NCBI RefSeq assembly: GCF_008704425.1
Contig: NZ_CP023696.1
Coordinates: forward strand, 6,054,501 to 6,118,500
Reading direction: 5' to 3'
From: Streptomyces fradiae ATCC 10745 = DSM 40063
GTDB lineage: Bacteria > Actinomycetota > Actinomycetes > Streptomycetales > Streptomycetaceae
DNA length: 64,000 nt
Shown here piece by piece: positions 32,631 through 41,780 of the stretch. The position numbers and the translations under genes were made by a program. Positions within the stretch are counted from its first letter, which is position 1. Every line of letters begins with the position of its first letter. The notes beneath the pieces are model-generated. The model was not told the origin of the DNA. It ran no database searches and saw only the letters and a list, made by a program, of their open reading frames with translations.

Positions 32631-32661
32631 CCTACGGGCTCGTAGGTTACGAGACCGTAGG
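32631..32661. promoter_or_regulatory. Overlapping palindromes upstream of the desaturase
   Basis: CCTACG-N4-CGTAGG (32631-32646) overlaps CTCGTA-GGT-TACGAG (32639-32653), and a further half site CCGTAGG ends at 32661. The arrangement suggests cooperative binding of TetR-like dimers just upstream of the ribosome site. Confidence 0.65.
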
Positions 32662-32710
32662 TTAAGCGGGCCGTAAAGCCCTCGCCAAGCCCGGATCCGG
32701 CTATGACCGG

Positions 32711-34330
32711 TTACCCGCCGTTATGCGGTGGGGTGAGCCGGTCCATGTCCAGGCGCCGTGTGACGCCGATCGCCTCCAGGAACGGCTCGTCGTGGCAGGC
32801 CACGAGCAGTGCCCCCTCGTACGCCTCCAGCGCCTGGGTGAGACTGCGCACACTGGCCAGGTCCAGGTTGTTCGTCGGCTCGTCCAGCATCAGCAGCTGC
32901 GGGGCCGGCTCCGCCAGCAGCAGCGCCGCCAGCGTCGCCCGGAACCGCTCGCCACCCGACAGGGTGCCCGCCGGCCGGTCCGCCGCCGCGCCCCGGAACA
33001 GGAACCGCGCGAGCCGCGCCCGGACCCGGTTCGGCGTCGCGCCGGGCGCGAACCGGGCCACGTTCTCCACGACCGTCAGCCCGTCGTCCAGCACGTCCAG
33101 CCGCTGCGGCAGGAAACGGTGCGGCACCCGCACCGCCACCTCGCCCGCGACCGGCTCCAGCTCCCCGGCGACGGTCCGCAGCAGCGTGGACTTGCCCGAC
33201 CCGTTGCGGCCCACCAGGGCCACCCGCTCCGGGCCTCGCACCTCGAACTCCCCGTCCAGCCGTCCCCCGTGGCGCAGCGTCAGGTCGCGCAGGAGCAGCA
33301 CGCCCCGGCCCGGCGGGACGGCCGTGTGCGGCAGCTCCACCCGGATCGCGTCGTCGTCCCGTACGGCCTCCACGGCCTCGTCCAGCCGCTCCCGCGCCTG
33401 CTCCAGGCGCTGGGCGTGCACGGCCCTGTGCTTGCCCGCCGACACCTGCGCGGCCCGCTTGAGGCCGCCGGCGACGATGGGCGGCACGACCTTGTTGGCG
33501 GCCTGCTTGTCCCCGTACCTCTTGCGCTTGGCCAGTTTGACCTGCGCCTCGGCCAGTTCGCGGCGCTGGCGGCGTACGTCGGACTCGGCGGCGCGCACCA
33601 TCCGCTCGGCCGCCTCCTGCTCGGCCGCGACGGCCTCCTCGTACAGGGAGTAGGGCCCGCCGTACCAGGTGACGCCGCCGTCGCGCAGCTCCGCGATCCG
33701 GTCGACGCGCTCCAGCAGCTCCCGGTCGTGGCTGACGACGACGAGGACGCCCTGCCAGGCGGCGACCGCCGCGTACAGCCGGCGCCGGGCGTGCAGGTCG
33801 AGGTTGTTGGTCGGCTCGTCCAGCAGCAGCACGGCGGGCCGCGCGACGAGCAGCGCGGCGAGCCGGAGCAGCACGCACTCGCCGCCGGAGACCTCCCCGG
33901 TGGTGCGGTCGAGGTCCACCCGCTCCAGGCCGAGCTGGTCGAGCGTGGCGCGGGCGCGTTCCTCCACGTCCCAGTCGTCGCCGACGGCCGCGAAGTGCTC
34001 CTCCCGCACGTCGCCCGCCTCGATGGCGTGCAGCGCGGCCCGCGCGCGGGCGATGCCCAGCACCTCGTCGACCCGCCGGTCCGTGGCGAGGGTGGCGTCC
34101 TGCGGCAGGTAGCCGACCTCCCCGGCGGCCCGGACGGTCCCGGAGGCCGGGGTCAGCTCGCCCGCGAGCAGCTTCAGCAGCGTGGACTTGCCCGAGCCGT
34201 TGCGCCCGATGAGGCCGGTCCGGCCGGGGCCGAACCCCACGCTCAGCTCGTCGAGGACGGGGGTGCCGTCGGGCCAGGAGAAGGACAGGCGGGAGCAGGA
34301 GAGGGCGGCGGTGGTGGGGGGATGTGACAT
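32711..34330 (-). CDS. ABC-F family ATP-binding protein
   Basis: A 539-aa soluble protein with two ATPase domains and no membrane segment. Walker A motifs GRNGSGKSTLLKLL and GRNGSGKSTLLRTV, signatures VSGGECVLL and LSGGERFRA, and DEPTNNLDL after each Walker B are all present. The long charged linker (QRRELAEAQVKLAKRKRYGDKQAANK) is the ribosome P-site tRNA interaction motif. ABC-F proteins rescue or protect ribosomes, and some give macrolide, lincosamide or pleuromutilin resistance. The ATG at 34330 has CAGGGAGA upstream. The untranslated leader is long, which fits antibiotic-responsive attenuation but is not proof. Confidence 0.9.
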   Translation of the reverse strand: MSHPPTTAALSCSRLSFSWPDGTPVLDELSVGFGPGRTGLIGRNGSGKSTLLKLLAGELTPASGTVRAAGEVGYLPQDATLATDRRVDEVLGIARARAALHAIEAGDVREEHFAAVGDDWDVEERARATLDQLGLERVDLDRTTGEVSGGECVLLRLAALLVARPAVLLLDEPTNNLDLHARRRLYAAVAAWQGVLVVVSHDRELLERVDRIAELRDGGVTWYGGPYSLYEEAVAAEQEAAERMVRAAESDVRRQRRELAEAQVKLAKRKRYGDKQAANKVVPPIVAGGLKRAAQVSAGKHRAVHAQRLEQARERLDEAVEAVRDDDAIRVELPHTAVPPGRGVLLLRDLTLRHGGRLDGEFEVRGPERVALVGRNGSGKSTLLRTVAGELEPVAGEVAVRVPHRFLPQRLDVLDDGLTVVENVARFAPGATPNRVRARLARFLFRGAAADRPAGTLSGGERFRATLAALLLAEPAPQLLMLDEPTNNLDLASVRSLTQALEAYEGALLVACHDEPFLEAIGVTRRLDMDRLTPPHNGG

Positions 34331-34844
34331 GAGCGTCTCCCTGTTGCGTGATGCGCGTCGCGTGTCGCCCGCGTGCCGTGTGCTCCGTGGCTTGGGCGAG
34401 TCGCGTGTCGCGGTGGGATGAGTGCGGGGCAACGGGTGAGACACCGGGGGAGCGGCCTGGGCGGGGGCGCGGGCGCCACGCGGCGCGACCGCCTCACGGG
34501 GCGGTGCGTGCGGAGGGGCGGGGGACGGGCTCGTACGCCGAGGTCGCACACGGGCGGCGCGCACGGCACGCGGAGGCGCGCGGGTGCGGCGGCACGGTGT
34601 CTCAGGACCTCAGACGAGCAATGTCCTACTCCGATCGACGGCGATGGGCCGAGGAAGACGTTAGGCGGGGCCCGGCGGGGCGGCAACCGGTTTTCCGGGG
34701 GCGGCGGGGACGCGCGCCGCCGGCGGCGACGGGCGGCGGGCGACGGGTGGCGGACCGCGGGCGGCCGGGCCCGGCCCGCGCCCGCACGGCGGCCCCGGGC
34801 GGCCCGGTGCGGGACCGGGCGCGGGGCCCGGTGAGGTGACCGGG
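34331..34844. other. Long upstream region of the ABC-F gene
   Basis: About 510 bases between the ABC-F start and the SsgA-like gene's stop, both on the minus strand. It contains GCG-rich inverted repeats near 34665-34830 that could terminate the SsgA transcript. The part next to the ABC-F gene could be a 5' leader. No gene is supported. Confidence 0.45.
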
Positions 34845-35261
34845 TCAGCGCGCGTCGCGCAGCAGATGGGCGAGGTCCCGGTCCAGGTCCAGGAACAGGT
34901 ACTCGCACCCGGAGGGCACCACCTGCCGGGTGCGGCGCAGGAAGCGGCGCACCTCGCTGGTGCGGACGTGGACCACGGCCACGCCCTCGACGGCGTGGAA
35001 CTCCACCACCGTACGGTCGTGGCCGTACGGCCGGATCCGCACGTCGCCGACGCCTGCGGGCGCGTCCGCCCCGGCCGCGAGCAGGTCGCGGGAGAACGCC
35101 CACTCCGCCTCCACCCCTTCGAGGGTCGCCGGCGCGGGGAAGGCCATGCGGACGGCGAAGGGGTCGGCGGGGTCGTAGCGCAGGACGACCGGGACGACGT
35201 CCATGCGGGGAGCGGACGCGACGAGGCGGGCCTGCAGGGCCTGTTCGATGACGGTGGACAC
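34845..35261 (-). CDS. SsgA family sporulation/cell division regulator
   Basis: A 138-aa SsgA-like protein (SALP). These actinobacterial proteins control septum placement, cell-wall remodelling and sporulation, for example SsgB recruiting FtsZ. The family pattern is clear: VVPVVLRYDPADPFAVRMAF, EWAFSRDLLAAG, GVGDVRIRP, and a C-terminal FLRRTRQVVPSGCEYLFLDLDRDLAHLL. Which SALP it is cannot be told from sequence alone. Its presence supports a sporulating streptomycete. Confidence 0.93.
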   Translation of the reverse strand: MSTVIEQALQARLVASAPRMDVVPVVLRYDPADPFAVRMAFPAPATLEGVEAEWAFSRDLLAAGADAPAGVGDVRIRPYGHDRTVVEFHAVEGVAVVHVRTSEVRRFLRRTRQVVPSGCEYLFLDLDRDLAHLLRDAR

Positions 35262-35453
35262 GTCCGGCTCCCTCGATGGTCTCGCTCTTCACGGGGGAGG
35301 ACGGTGAATCCGGCCACGGCGTGCACCGCGCACGGATATGACCTGCGTCACCCGACCCGGCTGCCGGGGCTCGTACGGCGGCCGGGCCGGCGGCCGACCT
35401 CCGCCCGCGACCCCGCCCACCGAGGGACGGCGGCGCCTAGGCTTGCGGGCACT

Positions 35454-36158
35454 ATGACGATCATCGAAACGCCCGCCGGGTGGCCCGCCGACGAGACCGA
35501 GGCGCTGGCGGTGCAGGACCGGCTGCGCACCCGCGTGGTGCTGGACGAGCCGGGGCCACCGGTCGGCACGGGCCTGGTGACCGGGGTGGACGTGGCGTAC
35601 GACGACGAGCGGGACCTCGTCGCCGCGGCGGCCGTGGTGCTGGACGCGCGCACCCTCGACGTGGTGGACCGGGCGACCGCGGTCGGCCGGGTGGCCTTCC
35701 CGTACGTGCCGGGGCTCCTGGCGTTCCGCGAACTGCCCGCCGTCCTCGCCGCCCTGGACGCCCTGTCGGCGGGGCCCGGTCTCGTCGTCTGCGACGGCTA
35801 CGGGCAGGCGCACCCGCGCCGCTTCGGCCTCGCCAGCCACCTGGGCGTCCTCACCGGGCTGCCGGTGCTGGGCGTGGCGAAGAACCCGTTCACCTTCACG
35901 TACGAGCAGCCGGGGCCCGCGCGGGGCGCCACGAGCCCGCTGCTCGCCGGCACCGAGGAGGTCGGGCGCGCGGTGCGCACCCGCGACGGCGTCAAGCCGG
36001 TCTTCGTGTCGGCCGGGCACCGGATCACCCTGGACGGCGCGTGCGCCCACACCCTGGCGCTGACGCCCCGCTACCGGCTGCCGGAGACGACCCGGCACGC
36101 CGACGCCCTGTGCCGGGGCGCGCTCGCGGAGGCGGTACGGAGGGGGAGCGGCGCCTGA
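35454..36158 (+). CDS. nfi: Endonuclease V (deoxyinosine 3' endonuclease)
   Basis: Cuts DNA at the second phosphodiester bond 3' to deoxyinosine. The 234-aa protein has the metal-binding Asp in GVDVAYDD near residue 42, the wedge segment FPYVPGLLAFRELP, and DGYGQAHPRRFGLASHLG with the second acidic residue. The ATG at 35454 begins the conserved N-terminus. Confidence 0.94.
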   Translation: MTIIETPAGWPADETEALAVQDRLRTRVVLDEPGPPVGTGLVTGVDVAYDDERDLVAAAAVVLDARTLDVVDRATAVGRVAFPYVPGLLAFRELPAVLAALDALSAGPGLVVCDGYGQAHPRRFGLASHLGVLTGLPVLGVAKNPFTFTYEQPGPARGATSPLLAGTEEVGRAVRTRDGVKPVFVSAGHRITLDGACAHTLALTPRYRLPETTRHADALCRGALAEAVRRGSGA

Positions 36159-36396
36159 CGGCTCCCCTGGCCGGGAGGCGCCGGCTCCCGCCCGCGCCCG
36201 GCCCGCCGCCACGCCGGTACCCGGCCGGGGCCCGCCCGCAGCCGGGCTGTTCAGCCGCCCCGACGGCGCCGTCCCTCCCGCCTCGGACGGGAACGACCGC
36301 CTCGGCGCCCCGCCTGGCGTCCCGGCCCGGCGTCCCGGTCCCACGCCCCGGCACCCCGCACCGCTTCCGGCCAGGTGCCCCGCCGCCCCGCCGCCC

Positions 36397-37590
36397 TCAG
36401 CGGGCGTCCGCCACGCGGAAGCGGATGCCCGCCGCGCGCAGCCGCTCCAGCAGCGCGTCGCCCATCGCGACCGCGGTCGTCACCTGCCCGGCCACCGGCG
36501 GCAGGCCCTCGTCGAGGGCGAGGCACAGCGCGGACTCGGCCAGCATCTTCGCCGTCTCGTCGTACCCCGGATCGCCGCCCGACACCTCCGCGCACACCCG
36601 CCGCCCGCCGCCCTCGCCGACGAACCGCACCCGGAACCAGCTCCGCCGCCGGCGCTCCGCGTCCGGCCCGCGGCCCGGCTCGTAACGGCCCATCAGCCAC
36701 CGCCGCGCGGCCGGGACCTGGGCCAGCGCCGCGCCCGCGCCGACGGCCGCCGCGCCGCCCAGCGCCATCGGCAGGGTCCGCACCGCCGCGTAGTGCCGGT
36801 ACCGGAAGTCGGGGCCGTACAGGGGCAGCGCCGCCGCCGACCGCTCCACCACGCGCGGGTCCAGCGTCGGCAGCGGCAGCGCCCACGCGCCGGTCTCGCG
36901 GCTGAACCGGGGCGCGCCCAGTGGTGCCCGCGCCCGCCGATCCGCCTGCCGGGGCTCGTGCAGCCGCCGGTCCCGCGCCGCCCGCGCCGCCTGCCGCCCC
37001 CGGCCCGCCGCGGTGAGCGCGGAGGCGAAGGTGCCGCCCGAGAAGGCGGCGTTCGACCGCACGAACCCGTCCACCCGCAGCGGCACGCCCCTCGGCAGGT
37101 GCCGCACGGTGAAGTAGACGCCGAGGTCGTGCGGGACCGAGTCGAAGCCGCAGGCGTGCACCAGCCGCGCCCCCGTCTCCCGCGCCCGCGCGTCGTGGCG
37201 CACGTACATCAGGTCGACGAACTCCGGCTCGCCCGTCAGGTCGACGTAGTCGGTACCCGCCTCCGCGCACGCGGCGACGAGCGGTTCGCCGTACCAGAGG
37301 TACGGGCCGACCGTCGTCGCGACCACCCGCGCCGACTCCGCGAGGCCCCGCAGCGCGGCGGCGTCGCCCGCGTCGGCGACCAGCAGGGGCACCCCGGCGC
37401 ACTCCGGGTGCTCGGCCGAGAGCCGGTCGCGCAGCCGCTCCAGCCGGTCGCGGTCCCGCCCGGCGAGCGCCCAGCGGCAGCCCTGAGGGGCGTGCGCGGC
37501 GAGGTACCGGGCGGTCAGCTCCCCGACGAAGCCGGTCGCCCCGAAGAGCACCACGTCGTACGTCCGTGCCGTGTCGTTCCGCGTGTCCAT
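36397..37590 (-). CDS. Saccharopine dehydrogenase family/trans-acting enoyl reductase-like
   Basis: A 397-aa Rossmann oxidoreductase. The N-terminal nucleotide loop is VVLFGATGFVGELTARYLA, followed by RWALAGRDRDRLERL and the conserved TVGPYLWYGEPLVAACAEAGTDYVDLTGE. The family includes the mycobacterial trans-acting enoyl reductases of DIM/PGL lipid synthesis and uncharacterised NAD(P)H enzymes. A hydrophobic Ala-rich stretch near residue 280 may contact the membrane. The ATG at 37590 has GCGGAGGACCGG upstream. Confidence 0.88.
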   Translation of the reverse strand: MDTRNDTARTYDVVLFGATGFVGELTARYLAAHAPQGCRWALAGRDRDRLERLRDRLSAEHPECAGVPLLVADAGDAAALRGLAESARVVATTVGPYLWYGEPLVAACAEAGTDYVDLTGEPEFVDLMYVRHDARARETGARLVHACGFDSVPHDLGVYFTVRHLPRGVPLRVDGFVRSNAAFSGGTFASALTAAGRGRQAARAARDRRLHEPRQADRRARAPLGAPRFSRETGAWALPLPTLDPRVVERSAAALPLYGPDFRYRHYAAVRTLPMALGGAAAVGAGAALAQVPAARRWLMGRYEPGRGPDAERRRRSWFRVRFVGEGGGRRVCAEVSGGDPGYDETAKMLAESALCLALDEGLPPVAGQVTTAVAMGDALLERLRAAGIRFRVADAR

Positions 37591-37753
37591 CCGGTCCTCC
37601 GCCGCTGCTCTGGTGGGCTGGTCCACGAAAGGCAGAGGGTAGGGCCTCTCCCCGGAACCGTCCCGGCGCGGACGGGGCGAGTCCGCGTCCGGCCGGGAAG
37701 CGCGGGCCCCGTCGGAGGGGGTTGTGCGCAGTGGAACACGTTCTTAACATCAT

Positions 37754-37780
37754 CACTGTTACAGCGGAAGTGTCACAGTG
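37754..37780. promoter_or_regulatory. Inverted repeat upstream of the beta-oxidation operon
   Basis: CACTGTTACA-N7-TGTCACAGTG, 9 of 10 positions symmetric, lies between the reductase and the CoA-transferase gene. It is a candidate operator for the fatty-acid operon. A CACTGCTGCAACAGT sequence in front of the MerR gene (near 44833) is similar in part. Confidence 0.5.
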
Positions 37781-37844
37781 GCGTGGCGGCGGCGCGGCGC
37801 CGCGGCCATCCCGCCGACGGGGACGGCCGCGACGGGGACGACCA

Positions 37845-37914
37845 CGGCGCGGCGACCGCGGCGCGGCGACCGCGGCGCGGCGACCACGGTGAGGCGACCG
37901 CGGCGCGGCGACCG
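37845..37914. repeat. 14-bp tandem repeat, five copies
   Basis: GGCGACC recurs at 37851, 37865, 37879, 37893 and 37907 within units like GCGCGGCGACCGCG, in the leader of the CoA-transferase gene. Confidence 0.7.
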
Positions 37915-37946
37915 ACGAGGCGTCCGCGACGAGGCGAGGAGGCCGG

Positions 37947-39179
37947 ATGGCGGCGGCAGGGAACGGCCCGCTCGGCGGGGTGCGCGTGGTCGAGCTGGCC
38001 GGGATCGGTCCCGCCCCGTTCGCGGCCATGCTGCTGGCCGACCTCGGCGCCGACGTCGTCCGCGTCGACCGGCCCGGCGGCGCCGGGATCGGCATCGACC
38101 CCGCGTACGACCTCACCAACCGGAACAAGCGCTCCGTCCTCGTCGACCTCAAGGCCGGCGACGGACCCGCCACCGTGCTCGACCTCGCCGAACGGGCCGA
38201 CATCCTCATCGAGGGCTACCGTCCCGGCGTCGCCGAACGCCTCGGCGTCGGCCCCCGCGCATGCCTCGCCCGCAACCCGCGCCTGGTGTACGGGCGGATG
38301 ACCGGCTGGGGCCAGGACGGACCGCTGGCCGCCCGCGCCGGCCACGACATCACGTACATCGCCGTCACCGGCACCCTCTCCGTGATCGGCGCGCCGGACG
38401 AGCCGCCGGCCGTCCCCGCCAACCTGCTCGGCGACTACGCGGGCGGCTCCCTCTACCTCGTCGCCGGTGTCCTCGCCGCCCTCCACCACGCCCGCTCCGA
38501 GGGCGGCGCGGGACAGGTCGTGGACGCGGCCGTCGCCGACGGCGCCGTCCACCTCGCCACGATGCTCCACGGCATGCTCGCCGCGGGCGCCTGGCAGGAC
38601 CGGCGCGGCGCCAACCTCCTCGACGGCGGCTGCCCCTTCTACGGCGCCTACGAGACCTCCGACGGCCACCACATGGCGGTCGGGGCGCTGGAGCAGCGGT
38701 TCTACGACGAGTTCGCCCGGCTCCTCGGCCTCGACGACGAGACCGCCGCCGCCCGCCACGACCCGGCCCGCTGGGCGGAGCTGCGCGACGCCGTCGCCGC
38801 CCGCTTCCGCACCCGCACCCGCGCCGAGTGGACCGCCCTGTTCGAGGGGACCGACGCCTGCGTCGCGCCCGTCCTGTCGCTGCGCGAGGCGCCCGGCCAC
38901 CCGCACCTCGCCGCCCGCTCCGCGTTCACCCGCCACGGCGGCCTCACCCAGCCCGCGCCCGCGCCCCGCTTCTCCGCGACCCCCGGCTCGGTGCGCCGCC
39001 CGCCCGCGCGGCCGGGCGCCGACGCCGCCGAGGTCGCCCGCGACTGGGACGTACCGGGCCTCAACGGCGACCCCGCCGATCCCGCACGCCCCACGGACAC
39101 CACCCACCCGGCAGCCCCCACCCGCCCCGCCGGCCCCGCCCATCCCGCCGACCCCGCCGCCGACCGGAGGCCGAGTTGA
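37947..39179 (+). CDS. CaiB/BaiF family CoA-transferase (alpha-methylacyl-CoA racemase-like)
   Basis: A 410-aa family III CoA-transferase/racemase. The start LGGVRVVELAGIGPAPFAAMLLADLGADVVRVDRP is diagnostic. The racemase-type His in GHDITYIA (about residue 125) and Asp in GDYAGGS (about 155) are present. The C-terminal ~60 residues are Pro/Ala/Thr/Asp repeats (PADPARPTDTTHPAAP) and probably disordered. It heads a four-gene beta-oxidation operon, so converting (R)- to (S)-2-methylacyl-CoA before dehydrogenation is the best guess; CoA transfer is the alternative. Its stop overlaps the next start (TTGA). Confidence 0.92.
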   Translation: MAAAGNGPLGGVRVVELAGIGPAPFAAMLLADLGADVVRVDRPGGAGIGIDPAYDLTNRNKRSVLVDLKAGDGPATVLDLAERADILIEGYRPGVAERLGVGPRACLARNPRLVYGRMTGWGQDGPLAARAGHDITYIAVTGTLSVIGAPDEPPAVPANLLGDYAGGSLYLVAGVLAALHHARSEGGAGQVVDAAVADGAVHLATMLHGMLAAGAWQDRRGANLLDGGCPFYGAYETSDGHHMAVGALEQRFYDEFARLLGLDDETAAARHDPARWAELRDAVAARFRTRTRAEWTALFEGTDACVAPVLSLREAPGHPHLAARSAFTRHGGLTQPAPAPRFSATPGSVRRPPARPGADAAEVARDWDVPGLNGDPADPARPTDTTHPAAPTRPAGPAHPADPAADRRPS

Positions 39180-40321
39180 AGCGCACCCTCTTCCACGCCG
39201 AGCACGAGGCGTTCCGCGAGACCGTCCGCACCTTCCTCGCCAAGGAGGTCCTGCCCCACTACGCGCGGTGGGAGCGGGACGGCGTCGTCGCCCGCGACGC
39301 CTGGCTCGCCGCCGGCCGCCAGGGCCTGCTCGGCGTCGCCGTGCCCGAGGAGTACGGAGGCGGCGGCAACCCCGACTTCCGCTACGCCGCCGTCCTCGCC
39401 GAGGAGTTCGCCCGCGCCGGCGCGCCCGGCCTCGCCCTCGGCCTGCACAACGACATCATCGGCCCCTACCTGGTGAACCTCGGCACCGAGGAGCAGAAGC
39501 GCCGCTGGCTGCCCGGCTTCTGCACCGGTGAGACGATCACCGCCATCGCCATGACCGAGCCCGGCGCGGGCTCCGACCTCCAGGGCATCCGCACCACGGC
39601 CGAGGACCGCGGCGACCACTGGCTGCTCAACGGCTCCAAGACGTTCATCTCCAACGGGATCCTCGCCGACCTCGTCATCGTCGTCGCGAAGACCACCCCG
39701 GAGGGCGGCGCCCACGGCCTGTCCCTCCTCGTCGTGGAGCGCGGTACGCCCGGCTTCGAACGCGGCCGCAACCTCGACAAGATCGGCCAGAAGGCCCAGG
39801 ACACCGCCGAGCTGTTCTTCCGCGACGTCCGCGTCCCCAAGGAGAACCTGCTCGGCGACGCCGACGGAGCCTTCGGCCACCTGATGACCCACCTCGCCCA
39901 GGAGCGCCTCGCCATCGCCGTCGCCGCCGCGGCCGGCGCCGAGCACCTGCTGGAGGCCACCACCGCGTACGTCAGGCAGCGCGAGGCGTTCGGCAGGCCC
40001 CTCGCCAGGCTCCAGCACGTCCGCTTCGAGATCGCCGAGATGGCCACCGAGTGCGCCGTCACCCGCGCCTTCGTCGACCGGTGCGTCGAGGACCACGCGG
40101 AGGGCGGCGGACTCGACGCCGTCCACGCCTCCATGGCCAAGTGGTGGGCGACCGAACTCCAGAAACGGGTCGCCGACCGCTGCCTCCAGCTCCACGGCGG
40201 GTACGGCTACATGAGCGAGTACCCCGTCGCCCGTGCGTTCACCGACGGGCGGATCCAGACCATCTACGGCGGCACGACCGAGATCATGAAAGAGATCATC
40301 GGCCGCTCGCTGCTCGGCTGA
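39176..40321 (+). CDS. Acyl-CoA dehydrogenase
   Basis: FAD enzyme for the first step of beta-oxidation, 381 aa. The signatures are AIAMTEPGAGSDLQGI, the FAD loop QLHGGYGYMSEYPV and the C-terminal YGGTTEIMKEIIGRSL, where the catalytic Glu sits in GGTTE. The start is a TTG at 39176 with CCGGAGG six bases upstream, overlapping the stop of the CoA-transferase gene. An upstream extension in this frame is only antisense-like noise. Confidence 0.94.
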   Translation: MKRTLFHAEHEAFRETVRTFLAKEVLPHYARWERDGVVARDAWLAAGRQGLLGVAVPEEYGGGGNPDFRYAAVLAEEFARAGAPGLALGLHNDIIGPYLVNLGTEEQKRRWLPGFCTGETITAIAMTEPGAGSDLQGIRTTAEDRGDHWLLNGSKTFISNGILADLVIVVAKTTPEGGAHGLSLLVVERGTPGFERGRNLDKIGQKAQDTAELFFRDVRVPKENLLGDADGAFGHLMTHLAQERLAIAVAAAAGAEHLLEATTAYVRQREAFGRPLARLQHVRFEIAEMATECAVTRAFVDRCVEDHAEGGGLDAVHASMAKWWATELQKRVADRCLQLHGGYGYMSEYPVARAFTDGRIQTIYGGTTEIMKEIIGRSLLG

Positions 40322-40371
40322 CTTGACCCCGGATGTCCAAGCGACCTCCGCGACGCGAAAGGCCCGACCCA

Positions 40372-41586
40372 GTGACCACCGAAGCGTACGTGTACGAAGC
40401 GATCCGCACCCCGCGCGGACGCGGCAAGGCGAACGGCTCCCTGCACGGCACCAAGCCCATCGACCTCGTCGTCGGCCTCATGCACGAGATGCGCGACCGC
40501 CTCCCCGGGCTCGACCCCGCCGCCGTCGACGACGTCGTGCTCGGCGTCGTCTCCCCGCTCGGCGACCAGGGCTCCGACATCGCCAAGATCGCGGCCATCG
40601 CGGCCGGGCTGCCCGACACCGTCGCCGGGGTGCAGCAGAACCGCTACTGCGCCTCCGGCCTCGAAGCCGTCAACACGGCCGCCATGAAGGTCCGCTCCGG
40701 CTGGGAGGACCTCGTCCTCGCCGGCGGCGTCGAGTCGATGTCCCGCGTCCCCATGGGCTCCGACGGCGGCGCCTGGATGTCCGACCCGATGACCAACCAC
40801 GACACCCGCTTCGTCCCGCAGGGCGTCAGCGCCGACCTCATCGCCACCGTCGAGGGCTTCACCCGGCGGGACGTCGACGAGTACGCCGCCCTCTCCCAGG
40901 AGCGTGCCGCCACCGCCTGGAAGGAGGGCCGCTTCGACCGGTCCGTCGTCCCGGTCAGGGACCGCAACGGGCTCGTCGTCCTCGACCACGACGAGCACAT
41001 GCGCCCCGGCACCACCGCCGACAGCCTCGCCTCGCTCCGGCCGTCGTTCGCCACCGTCGGCGAGGCGGGCGGCTTCGACGCCGTCGCCCTGCAGAAGTAC
41101 CACTGGGTGGAGCGGATCGACCACGTCCACCACGCCGGGAACTCCTCCGGCATCGTGGACGGCGCCGCCCTCGTCGCCGTCGGCTCCCGCGAGGTCGGCG
41201 AGCGGTACGGGCTGACGCCGCGCGCCCGGATCGTCTCCGCCGCCGTCTCCGGCTCCGAGCCCACCATCATGCTCACCGGCCCCGCCCCCGCCAGCCGCAA
41301 GGCCCTCGCCAAGGCCGGGCTCACCATCGGCGACATCGACCTGGTGGAGATCAACGAGGCGTTCGCCGCGGTCGTCCTGCGCTACGCCCGCGACATGGAC
41401 CTGCCCCTCGACAGGATCAACGTCAACGGCGGCGCCATCGCGCTCGGCCATCCGCTCGGCGCCACCGGCGCCATGATCCTCGGCACCCTCGTGGACGAGC
41501 TGGAGCGCCAGGACAAGCGGTACGGCCTCGCCACCCTCTGCGTGGGCGGCGGCATGGGCATCGCCACCATCGTCGAACGCCTCTGA
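40372..41586 (+). CDS. Acetyl-CoA C-acyltransferase (thiolase)
   Basis: Degradative thiolase releasing acetyl-CoA, 404 aa. The acyl-acceptor Cys93 is in NRYCASGLEAV, the base His in NVNGGAIALGHPLGATG and the second Cys in LCVGGGMG. EINEAFAAV is also present. The GTG at 40372 (GAAAGG upstream) begins VTTEAYVYEAIRTPRG; an ATG at 40333 adds 13 residues. It works with the FadB-type protein encoded downstream. Confidence 0.94.
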   Translation: MTTEAYVYEAIRTPRGRGKANGSLHGTKPIDLVVGLMHEMRDRLPGLDPAAVDDVVLGVVSPLGDQGSDIAKIAAIAAGLPDTVAGVQQNRYCASGLEAVNTAAMKVRSGWEDLVLAGGVESMSRVPMGSDGGAWMSDPMTNHDTRFVPQGVSADLIATVEGFTRRDVDEYAALSQERAATAWKEGRFDRSVVPVRDRNGLVVLDHDEHMRPGTTADSLASLRPSFATVGEAGGFDAVALQKYHWVERIDHVHHAGNSSGIVDGAALVAVGSREVGERYGLTPRARIVSAAVSGSEPTIMLTGPAPASRKALAKAGLTIGDIDLVEINEAFAAVVLRYARDMDLPLDRINVNGGAIALGHPLGATGAMILGTLVDELERQDKRYGLATLCVGGGMGIATIVERL

Positions 41587-41780
41587 CCACCCGCCACGGC
41601 CCGCCCGCGTCCGCGCCCGTATCCGCCCGGCCGCCCGCGCCCCGATCCGCCCGCCCGCACCCGCGCCGGCGCCCGTGCCCACCCCCGTATCCGCCGCCCG
41701 GCGCCGCCCGCCCGTCCGCACCCGCGCCACGACCGAGCCGCCGCGAGCACCCGCAGCGGCCCGCAACGGAAGAAGCATCC

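Noticed and set aside
38702..40195. A 497-codon open frame antisense to the acyl-CoA dehydrogenase and CoA-transferase genes
   Set aside because: It is a shadow of strong codon bias in the real genes: Val/Gly/Arg-rich with no recognisable domain or ribosome site. The same applies to long antisense frames opposite the acyl-CoA synthetase (1-2.3 kb), fdhD, the lasso cyclase and tex.
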